From positions 1 through 6,643 of the forward strand of contig CAAEBW010000132.1 in NCBI GenBank assembly GCA_900754145.1: a DNA stretch of 6,643 bases. Direction: 5' to 3'. This document shows, piece after piece, positions 1 to 4,849 of this stretch (position 1 is its first letter; the number at the start of each line of letters is the position of its first letter). The stretch comes from Clostridia bacterium (GTDB taxonomy: Bacteria > Bacillota > Clostridia > Oscillospirales > Acutalibacteraceae). The translations under genes and the position numbers were made by a program. The notes under the pieces are model-generated. The model did not search any database and was not told the origin of the DNA. It saw nothing but the letters and a program-made list of their open reading frames with translations.

Positions 1-151
1 CGACGGCTCTGACAGTCCACCGGACTGTCATTCACTACCGTCTCGCACGCTTACGCTACGTCCTCGACGTCCCGTTTGGTTTGTTATGTTGTTATTCGGG
101 CGGTCAGGGATGCCCGCCCCTACAAATATCTTTAAGCTTCACCCCTACAAA
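1..151. repeat. Palindromic intergenic repeat cluster at left edge
   Basis: GC-rich sequence with no convincing reading frame. Bases 10-18 and 22-30 form a perfect 9-bp inverted repeat around a 3-base loop (TGACAGTCC/GGACTGTCA). Bases 98-103 and 114-119 form a second one (GGGCGG/CCGCCC). The ten-mer CCCCTACAAA occurs at 117-126 and again at 142-151. Short palindromes followed by GCCCCTACA are, from memory, typical of dispersed intergenic repeats in Oscillospiraceae genomes. Copy number cannot be judged from one window, and the element may extend beyond the left edge. Confidence 0.5.
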
Positions 152-185
152 CCCCGATTTGTCAACTAATATTTCGTGAATTATT

Positions 186-431
186 ATGGCTTATTGTTGG
201 TCATTAATAAAATCCTCTAAAAGTACTGCAAATAAAGGATTTTTCGCAAACAACTTATTTCAACTTGTTATGACGTATTATTTCCTTTTTTCCTTGCCCG
301 AAAGTATTATAAGGGCAAAATTAAGGGAAGAATCATCAAAATTTAAGGTTTTAGTCTTGGAAAACGAACTGTTGCAATGTGAATTTAAAAATGAATTGAG
401 GAATTATCGTGAAGATATCAAAATCATTTAA
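186..431 (+). CDS. Weak 81-codon reading frame, doubtful gene
   Basis: An ATG-to-TAA frame of 81 codons with no recognised family. The first half mixes polar and aromatic residues, and the last 37 residues are rich in charged residues and leucine (for example KLREESSKFKVLVLENELLQ) and could form an amphipathic helix or short coiled coil. There is no ribosome binding site before ATG 186 or before the internal ATG at 270, which argues against translation. Its end overlaps the start of another short frame at 409 on the same strand, the kind of overlap seen in real small operons. It lies between intergenic repeats and the decayed element, so it may be a chance frame or an eroded gene. Confidence 0.15.
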   Translation: MAYCWSLIKSSKSTANKGFFANNLFQLVMTYYFLFSLPESIIRAKLREESSKFKVLVLENELLQCEFKNELRNYREDIKII

Positions 432-549
432 TGTCACATTGCAATCAAAAATCAGACTTATTTTCTTTGCAATTGCATCTGCCTATAATTTACTGTTAGG
501 TTTATATTTAAAAGATTTTCTTGTTTTATCTCAAACACTTACGAATTGA
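409..549 (+). CDS. Possible 46-residue small membrane peptide
   Basis: A GTG-started frame of 46 codons ending in TGA. GAGG at 398-401 lies seven bases before the GTG, a well-placed ribosome binding site and the best one in the first 1.5 kb. The product starts with a short basic polar stretch (KISKSFNVTLQSKIR), then a hydrophobic run rich in L, I, F and A (roughly residues 17-40) able to span a membrane, then a short polar tail. The start overlaps the end of the doubtful 81-codon frame, which suggests translational coupling if both are real. It also overlaps, on the opposite strand, the end of the gene fragment at 526-750. No family is recognised. It could be chance, since hydrophobic short frames are common in AT-rich DNA. 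Confidence 0.25.
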   Translation: MKISKSFNVTLQSKIRLIFFAIASAYNLLLGLYLKDFLVLSQTLTN

Positions 550-750
550 CGGATACATACATTTGCACCAACCATTTTCGCCAAATAGTCTGTCATGATC
601 TAAAGCGTCTCTTCCTCCGGTGATGCCGCCGCCGATATGACACTGTTGCGCCCATGTGCAATAATAGTTCATCGGCATATTTTTGTTTATCATTCTGTTC
701 ACATTAACCCCCATAAACGATTTGCTTAATTTGCGCTGAACTGTTTGCAT
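526..750 (-). pseudogene. Truncated amino-terminal fragment of an unidentified protein
   Basis: A 74-codon frame from ATG 750 to TAA 526. The stretch from about residue 28 (NYYCTWAQQ, then LFGENGW and MYPSIRK) is not low complexity and reads like the start of a real globular protein. From memory it resembles the amino terminus of a family of uncharacterised, possibly carbohydrate-active, Firmicutes proteins, but I cannot confirm this. In-frame ATGs at 678 and 672 precede NYYCTW and would fit such a start better, although neither has a clear ribosome binding site. After SIRK the frame ends within four codons, suggesting that the rest of the gene was lost near base 540. Its start overlaps the end of the preceding remnant (726-1238), as expected for fused fragments. 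Confidence 0.4.
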
Positions 751-1238
751 GAATCCCTAACGTTTTGTCCGCTATATGAGGCAACGGAAACCGAACATTT
801 TTCCGAAGCTTCATCGACTGTCACAAACTTGTAATAAGCCTTATTTACATTTTCATATACAACGAAATCTAAATTGAATGTTGTTTTTTTCATTTTTGAA
901 AGCGTCAATAAAGTTCCCGAACAACCAGAATTAAATACCGAATGAATCGCTCCCGAAGCATTGTTAAGGTCAAATATCTTCTCGGCGTTTGCCTCTTCTA
1001 TATTTAGTGTCCTAACGGCAAAGCCCACAGAATTTTTCATTGAAATGCAGCTTTTAATATTTGATTTTACATAGGAAATTTGTTCGTAAGAAGTGCCCTT
1101 GTCATTCTCGATTCTAATACCGTAATCTGCATTTCCGGTTGTTGACTTTAATTTTACAGCTCTGAATAAAGTATTGCTTCTTTCCGCAGATAGCGAAAAA
1201 GCGGCATCTCGGCTTTTGATTAGCCTTATCCTCTGCCA
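726..1238 (-). pseudogene. 170-codon headless remnant of an unrecognised gene
   Basis: The frame is open for 170 codons from just after TAA at 1239-1241 to the TAA at 726-728. The only ATG (1038-1040) is far inside and has no ribosome binding site, and I found no usable GTG or TTG earlier, so a 104-residue product starting there is unlikely to be the original gene. The sequence before that ATG is protein-like (AERSNTLFRAVKLKSTTGNA, then GIRIENDKGTSYEQ), so coding homology probably begins near base 1210, exactly where similarity to ParB ends in another frame. The protein has alternating strand-like segments and four cysteines in its last 120 residues, with no signal peptide or membrane segment. 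I do not recognise it. The likely explanation is a deletion that joined the 3' part of this gene to the parB remnant. Confidence 0.5.
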
Positions 1239-1712
1239 TTATTTTTGCAATAAGTTCGTAGATAAGCTCTCCTTTATTAAACGCCTTTCGCATTCTAACC
1301 GTTTGCGAAAACGAGGGGAAAACATCGGTATCATCTATAATATCAACCAAATCTCTTTGGCTTTCATCTTGTACGAAAACGCTTTTTCACTCGGCAGAAT
1401 TTTAAAACGCTTACAGTTACTGTCAACCATCATAATAACTGCCATGTTATCATCGACATCAACTACTATTGCTCGAATTTTATTGATCTTCAAAATTTCA
1501 TAAGCCCATTTTCTGCGATGCCCTGAAATAACTTCGTACCGACCGTCCGCTTTATTACGGACGATAATAGGGCTTAACAAACCATTGGCTTGGATACTGG
1601 ATACAAGTTCCGACATATCCGCATCATCTAAAACATGGTAGGGGTGATTAGGGAAACTGTCTATTAAGTCAACTTTAATATCCTGTTCGCCAACGATAAT
1701 TTTTTCTTCCAT
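1210..1712 (-). pseudogene. Decayed ParB-like partition protein gene with internal out-of-frame deletion
   Basis: ParB/Spo0J-family proteins bind CTP and DNA; those of integrative elements are thought to help maintenance or regulation. The start is ATG 1712, with AAAGGA eight bases ahead, rather than GTG 1763, which lies inside a terminator hairpin. Residues 1-117 carry the amino-terminal ParB domain: NGLLSPIIVR, the nucleotide-binding SGHRRKWA box, MMVDSN and LPSEKAFSYKMK. The frame then meets a stop at 1335. From about 1371 another frame resumes with QDESQRDLVDII, QTVRMRKAFNKGEL and KANQKP, which match the family's carboxy-terminal part as I remember it. The intervening 80-90 residues, including the helix-turn-helix, are missing, and the join changes frame. 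Similarity ends at KP near 1210, where another remnant begins. The gene cannot make a working DNA-binding protein. Confidence 0.8.
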
Positions 1713-1793
1713 TTGAAATCCTTTCCGAAAGTTCGGCAAAGGAAAAAGACCGAACTTCCTCACAAAAATATTTGTAAGAAAATTCGGTCTTTT
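1710..1793 (-). promoter_or_regulatory. Attenuator-like leader of the parB remnant
   Basis: In minus-strand RNA three pairings are possible. The first is the long terminator stem 1793-1783 with 1754-1744. The second is a hairpin at 1742-1720, CCTTT-G-CCGA-ACTT-TCGG-AAAGG, whose 3' side contains the ribosome binding site AAAGGA before ATG 1712. The third is an alternative pairing of GAAGTTCGG (1758-1750) with CCGAACTTTC just downstream, which would break both hairpins and free the AAAGGA. Mutually exclusive pairings of this kind are the signature of transcription attenuation or translational control. The trigger is unknown: I see no ligand-binding domain and no leader peptide with a ribosome binding site. 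Confidence 0.45.
1744..1793 (-). terminator. Intrinsic terminator hairpin upstream of the parB remnant
   Basis: AAAAGACCGAA (1744-1754) and its complement (1783-1793) form an 11-bp outer stem. Read as minus-strand RNA, the inner bases also pair completely using three G-U wobbles, giving a 23-bp stem around a four-base loop, followed by a short U run. Read as plus-strand RNA the same positions are A-C mismatches, so the structure appears to have been kept for minus-strand transcription, towards parB. Confidence 0.6.
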
Positions 1794-1830
1794 GTAATTG
1801 TTTCAAATTTTGTCGGGTTCAAGACTATTA

Positions 1831-1868
1831 GGTACGGCAAAATCACAAAATCGTTACCGTAAAATCAC
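1831..1868. repeat. AAAATCAC direct repeats near the tRNA
   Basis: AAAATCAC occurs at 1839-1846 and 1861-1868, a 22-base period or about two helical turns. With flanks, 13 of 16 bases match. A third partial copy, AAAATC, is at 1847-1852. Repeats like this roughly 100 bases from a tRNA 3' end are placed as arm-type integrase binding sites would be. That role is inferred; the AT-rich composition makes a chance pair possible. Confidence 0.35.
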
Positions 1869-1890
1869 TCGCCTTGAAATTACCCCTAAA

Positions 1891-1931
1891 AGCACCGAAA
1901 GCCCTTGAAAAATCAAGGGCTTTCACGTGCT
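1891..1931 (-). terminator. Stem-loop terminator downstream of tRNA-Pro
   Basis: GAAAGCCCTTGA (1897-1908) and its exact complement (1913-1924) form a 12-bp stem with a four-base loop. It is extended by AGCAC/GTGCT (1891-1895 and 1927-1931) across a small bulge. It begins about 23 bases past the tRNA 3' end. The following U run on the minus strand is short (CUUUUAGGGG), so termination may be partial. The same hairpin read the other way could also end plus-strand transcription. Confidence 0.6.
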
Positions 1932-1953
1932 GTTCCTTATTGAACAAGATTTA

Positions 1954-2030
1954 TGGTCGAGGCGACAGGATTCGAACCTGCGGCCTCTGCGTCCCGAACG
2001 CAGCGCTCTACCAAACTGAGCCACGCCTCG
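1954..2030 (-). tRNA. tRNA-Pro (anticodon CGG), CCA encoded
   Basis: The minus strand folds as a complete 77-base tRNA. The acceptor stem is CGAGGCG/CGCCTCG, the D arm GCTC/GAGC with AGTTTGGTA, and the anticodon stem CTGCG/CGCAG around loop TTCGGGA, which places anticodon CGG reading proline codon CCG. The variable loop is five bases, and the T arm is GCAGG-TTCGAAT-CCTGT with one G-U pair. Discriminator A is followed by a genomically encoded CCA. It has its own consensus promoter upstream. The 3' ends of tRNA genes are common integration sites for tyrosine-recombinase elements, which fits the decayed element that follows. Confidence 0.97.
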
Positions 2031-2031
2031 A

Positions 2032-2060
2032 TATTAAGCTATGAAATACACAGCTTAATA
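2032..2060. repeat. 9-bp palindrome across the tRNA start region
   Basis: TATTAAGCT (2032-2040) and AGCTTAATA (2052-2060) form a perfect inverted repeat with an 11-base centre. It lies directly between the -10 box of the tRNA promoter and the first base of the tRNA, spanning the expected start of transcription. It could be an operator or could influence 5' processing of the precursor. No function is established. Confidence 0.4.
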
Positions 2061-2089
2061 ATTATATATTTATTTCACTTAAATGTCAA
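2061..2089 (-). promoter_or_regulatory. Consensus sigma-70 promoter for tRNA-Pro
   Basis: On the minus strand, TTGACA (2089-2084) and TATAAT (2066-2061) are both perfect consensus boxes with an ideal 17-base spacer. Transcription would start near 2054, about 24 bases before the mature tRNA. Strong promoters of this type are normal for stable RNA genes. Confidence 0.9.
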
Positions 2090-2141
2090 CATTTTTCTTG
2101 AAATTATTTAATATTTATTTGAGTTTGCAGAGCACGGCTTA

Positions 2142-2627
2142 TTAAAGCGTTCCGAAAAGCACTTTCGGCACTTCGTCTAAAGAAATATCAAGCGCGGCGG
2201 CAAGCTCACCGAAAAGCAGCTCCTCGGCGCGTTTTAAATATTTTTCATCAACAAAGCCAAGCTTCTTTTTATTTCGCTTTGCATCCTGCTTTTTTGAATA
2301 GATTTTAACCGCAAGCTCTAACAATTCCTCACAGCTGTGACTTTCAAGCGACGCCCTATAATCCTCCTCGTTCTGAGTGTCAAGCGCCCTTTTATAAAGC
2401 TCGGGTACGGATTCTATAAGCCTTTGTACTTCGTTTTTTGATATAATAGCACGAATAAAAACCTTATCGCTTAAAGCGGGCGCGTAAATAATATTATTAT
2501 GCTGATAAAGCGGTCTTAAGGTATAATAGAGCCTTTTGATATTTTTAGTGAGTACCTTTTCCGAAATATCCTCGACAACGCAAACGCCCGTCTGACCGTA
2601 AAATACCTTATCACCCTTATTAAACAT
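2142..2627 (-). CDS. CarD/CdnL-family RNA polymerase-binding regulator
   Basis: A 161-residue protein. Residues 1 to about 60 form the CarD/CdnL/TRCF RNA-polymerase-interacting domain, a Tudor-like barrel opening with the typical KGDKVFYGQTGVCVVEDI, followed by YYTLRPLY and the family-like IIYAP. The rest is charged and predicted helical (ELLELAVKIYSKKQDAKRNK, then YLKRAEELLFGELA), as expected for the carboxy-terminal domain that contacts promoter DNA. Length and architecture are normal for Firmicutes members. Such proteins bind the RNA polymerase beta subunit and adjust open-complex stability; rRNA and tRNA promoters are known targets in mycobacteria. GAGAGGT five bases before ATG 2627 fixes the start. 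No terminator is visible between it and the tRNA-Pro promoter, so read-through into the tRNA is possible. Upstream there is a promoter followed by a terminator. Confidence 0.88.
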   Translation of the reverse strand: MFNKGDKVFYGQTGVCVVEDISEKVLTKNIKRLYYTLRPLYQHNNIIYAPALSDKVFIRAIISKNEVQRLIESVPELYKRALDTQNEEDYRASLESHSCEELLELAVKIYSKKQDAKRNKKKLGFVDEKYLKRAEELLFGELAAALDISLDEVPKVLFGTL

Positions 2628-2656
2628 TTTCTACCTCTCATTCTGAAAGCCTGTAT

Positions 2657-2696
2657 AAAAAAATGTTCCGACAACAGAATTTTCGTTTGTCGGAAC
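2657..2696 (-). terminator. Strong intrinsic terminator between nupQ and carD
   Basis: On the minus strand GTTCCGACAA (2696-2687) and TTGTCGGAAC (2674-2665) form a perfect 10-bp stem with a 12-base loop, followed by A and seven Ts (2663-2657). It would end the nup operon transcript. It also lies between the candidate carD promoter and the carD start, so carD expression must come from read-through, regulated antitermination, or a weak promoter not visible here. Confidence 0.85.
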
Positions 2697-2712
2697 AACT
2701 CGTTGCATTATT

Positions 2713-2741
2713 ATTTTAGCACATTTAAAAATTAAATGTAA
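2713..2741 (-). promoter_or_regulatory. Candidate carD promoter with internal palindrome
   Basis: On the minus strand TTACAT (2741-2736), a 17-base spacer and TAAAAT (2718-2713) preceded by TGC form a plausible extended -10 sigma-70 promoter, starting 10 bases after the nupQ stop codon. The spacer carries ACATTTA/TAAATGT (2721-2727 and 2733-2739), a 7-bp inverted repeat that could be a repressor site. The expected start, near 2706, is only about ten bases before the terminator stem. The region is AT-rich, so chance resemblance is possible. Confidence 0.5.
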
Positions 2742-2750
2742 GCAAAATTT

Positions 2751-3737
2751 TCATCTTTCCTCGCGGAAATAGGATAGTCCCAGATGCGCGGGCGGCTGAT
2801 TTTCGCGCTTTTTACGCATACTTACTATTACAAGCACCAAAATAGTAACAGCATAGGGAAGCATCTTAAAGATTTCCTGAGTGCTTACTGCAAGATTTGG
2901 AATATAGTTATGAACTATAAAGAGTCCACCAAAAAGAATCGAACCCAAAATACCTATTCCCGGTTTCCAAACCGCAAAAATTACAAGTGCGATTGCGAGC
3001 CATCCGCGGTCACCGAAAGCATCGTTAGACCAAACGCCGTTTGCATAGTCCATTACGTAGTACAAACCTCCGAGTCCCGCTACAACGCTGCCAATGCAGG
3101 TAGCGCAGTACTTATATTTACCAACGCTTATTCCCGCTGCGTCGGCAGTTGCGGGGTCCTCTCCGACAGAGCGAAGATGAAGGCCAAGCTTAGTGTTTTT
3201 AAGCACATACGCGGTGACAAGCGCAATTAATATCGCCACATATGCCAAAAATCCATATGAAAGGAATATCTGTCCAAACCAGCCGAGCTTATCAGCAAAA
3301 GGTAAAGTTGCACGGAAACAATTGCTTGTATTTGTGATAGCGATAGACGGCAAGTCACTACCTGTAAGCTTAATAAGCGAGCCGCCGAAGAAGTTGCCGA
3401 AGCCTACGCCGAAGGTTGTAAGCGCAAGACCTGTGACATTTTGATTTGCGCGCAGTGTAGTTGTGAGGAACGCATATATAAGTCCCATTAAAAGAGAGCC
3501 CAATATACAGCACATAAGCGGTATAAAAACGGCAAGGAAGGGGTTAAGAGTACCGCCTGTCGGGACAGACTGCTCGTAAAGAAAAGCACCTATAACCCCG
3601 CATATACCTCCGACATACATTATTCCCGGAATTCCGAGGTTGAGATTTCCGCTTTTTTCGGTGATTATCTCGCCCGTAGAGCCAAAAAGAAGTGGTATTC
3701 CCTGCATAATTGCACGGTGAATAAAAGAAACTAACAT
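2751..3737 (-). CDS. nupQ: Nucleoside ABC transporter, permease subunit NupQ-like
   Basis: A 328-residue integral membrane protein of the branched-chain-type permease family (BPD_transp_2), matching NupQ/YufQ of the BMP-dependent purine nucleoside transporter. With NupP it forms the membrane channel driven by NupO. Family marks are SGNLNLGIPGIM (29-40), RANQNVTGLALTTFGVGF (96-113) and the cytoplasmic coupling motif SVGEDPATADAAGI (190-203). About eight to nine hydrophobic segments are visible, including 5-19, 41-54, 68-91, 163-180 and a cluster near the end. Its ATG overlaps the nupP stop as TAATG, and GGGAGGT (3752-3746) lies eight bases ahead inside nupP, so translation is coupled. Length is normal and the gene is intact. 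The exact ligand, whether nucleosides or another BMP substrate, is inferred. Confidence 0.92.
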   Translation of the reverse strand: MLVSFIHRAIMQGIPLLFGSTGEIITEKSGNLNLGIPGIMYVGGICGVIGAFLYEQSVPTGGTLNPFLAVFIPLMCCILGSLLMGLIYAFLTTTLRANQNVTGLALTTFGVGFGNFFGGSLIKLTGSDLPSIAITNTSNCFRATLPFADKLGWFGQIFLSYGFLAYVAILIALVTAYVLKNTKLGLHLRSVGEDPATADAAGISVGKYKYCATCIGSVVAGLGGLYYVMDYANGVWSNDAFGDRGWLAIALVIFAVWKPGIGILGSILFGGLFIVHNYIPNLAVSTQEIFKMLPYAVTILVLVIVSMRKKRENQPPAHLGLSYFREER

Positions 3738-4849
3738 TACGCTTTACCTCCCTTTTCGCTGCTGCGGAATTTTATCGTATAATTAATAAAAAACTCGCTT
3801 CCGATAATGAAGAAAATTATAATTCCCGTAATTATTTCCGAGAAAGACGCGTTTAGTCCGAATATAGTCGAAATCTCTATTGCTCCCTTTTCCAAGAAAA
3901 CAATTAAAAACGAGGTGAGTACCATATACAGCGGATTAAACTTAGCAAGCCACGAAACCATAATAGCCGTAAATCCTCTGCCCGCGGCGGTATCGCGAGT
4001 AATAGTATGGTCCGTACCGCTTACAAGCAGGAGTCCTGTGATACCGCAGATAGCTCCCGAAATAATCATAGTGCGAATAATAACCTTTTTCACATTTATT
4101 CCGATATATCTCGCGGTGTTTTCGCTCTCACCCACAACCGAAATTTCATACCCGTGCTTGCTGTATTTAAGGTAAATATACATAGCAACAGTAAGTACCG
4201 CAACAATGATTATGTTAAGGAGATAATCGTGACCTCCTAAAGACGGTAACCAACCCGCATGAGTATCGCTGTTAATAACGCCAATCTGACCCGAACCCTT
4301 AGGCACAGACCATTTAAGAGAGAAATACGATACAATCTGAATTGCGATATAATTCATCATCAGTGTAAAAAGCGTCTCGTTAGTGTTCCATTTTGCCTTA
4401 AAAAGTGCCGGAATAAGCGCCCAAACCGCGCCCGCGACTATGCTGGCAACGATTATTACGGGTAAAAGCAGTATTGACGGAAGCTTACTGCCGAAAAGAA
4501 TCATACACGCCGCGGTAGCCATACCGCCTATAAGTACCTGCCCCTCTGCGCCGATATTCCAGAATCTCATTTTAAAGGCAGGAGTAACGCCTAAAGATAC
4601 GCACAAAAGCATCGCAATTCCCTGCAAAAGGCTCCAAATTCGCCTTTCGGTGCCTATTGCGCCGTCTATCATAGTGGCGTAAACCCTTATCGGATTTTCG
4701 CCTGTTAAAAGCACGGTAACAATCGCACAGACAATAAGCGCCGCCGCAACCGAGGCTATTCTAATAAGCCATGACGCCCACCAAACAACTCCATCGCGCT
4801 TAACTATATGAAAAAGCGGCTCGTTGACCTGTTTTTTAATGTTTTTCAT
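3737..4849 (-). CDS. nupP: Nucleoside ABC transporter, permease subunit NupP-like
   Basis: A 370-residue permease of the same BPD_transp_2 family, matching NupP/YufP. After a short basic cytoplasmic amino terminus, the first membrane segment lies at about 27-49. The family motif MRFWNIGAEGQVLIGG (94-109) follows, then several further hydrophobic segments. A loop with VVGESENTARYIGI corresponds to the coupling helix that docks on the ATPase and parallels the SVGEDPATADAAGI motif of nupQ. About eight to nine membrane spans in total. The ATG overlaps the nupO stop as ATGA, and GAGGGGAG (4866-4859) inside nupO is the ribosome binding site. The longer, more divergent permease followed by the shorter one is the normal nup gene order. 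The gene is intact and nothing is odd in it. Confidence 0.92.
   Translation of the reverse strand: MKNIKKQVNEPLFHIVKRDGVVWWASWLIRIASVAAALIVCAIVTVLLTGENPIRVYATMIDGAIGTERRIWSLLQGIAMLLCVSLGVTPAFKMRFWNIGAEGQVLIGGMATAACMILFGSKLPSILLLPVIIVASIVAGAVWALIPALFKAKWNTNETLFTLMMNYIAIQIVSYFSLKWSVPKGSGQIGVINSDTHAGWLPSLGGHDYLLNIIIVAVLTVAMYIYLKYSKHGYEISVVGESENTARYIGINVKKVIIRTMIISGAICGITGLLLVSGTDHTITRDTAAGRGFTAIMVSWLAKFNPLYMVLTSFLIVFLEKGAIEISTIFGLNASFSEIITGIIIFFIIGSEFFINYTIKFRSSEKGGKA

Noticed and set aside
1..151. CRISPR array
   Set aside because: There are no regularly spaced repeats of 24-37 bases with unique spacers, only short palindromes and one ten-base repeat.
1174..1503. Plus-strand 109-codon frame
   Set aside because: It is opposite the parB-like remnant, whose family motifs run on the minus strand.
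1335..1763. GTG 1763 as start of the parB-like gene
   Set aside because: The first 17 codons lie in the terminator and the hairpin region, and the GTG has no ribosome binding site. ATG 1712 has AAAGGA at good spacing and starts the normal family sequence.
1675..1860. Plus-strand open frame ending at TAA 1858-1860 that could have been an integrase tail
   Set aside because: It has no start codon with a ribosome binding site, crosses the parB start and the leader hairpins, and shows no integrase motif such as the HxxR box or the catalytic tyrosine region.
1..1953. Second copy of the tRNA-Pro 3' end (att site) to the left
   Set aside because: I scanned for the last 15-25 bases of the tRNA and found no convincing duplicate in the window.
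2516..2698. Minus-strand 60-codon frame overlapping the start of carD
   Set aside because: It crosses the terminator hairpin and runs out of frame through the CarD domain. Its arginine-rich product looks like an out-of-frame reading.
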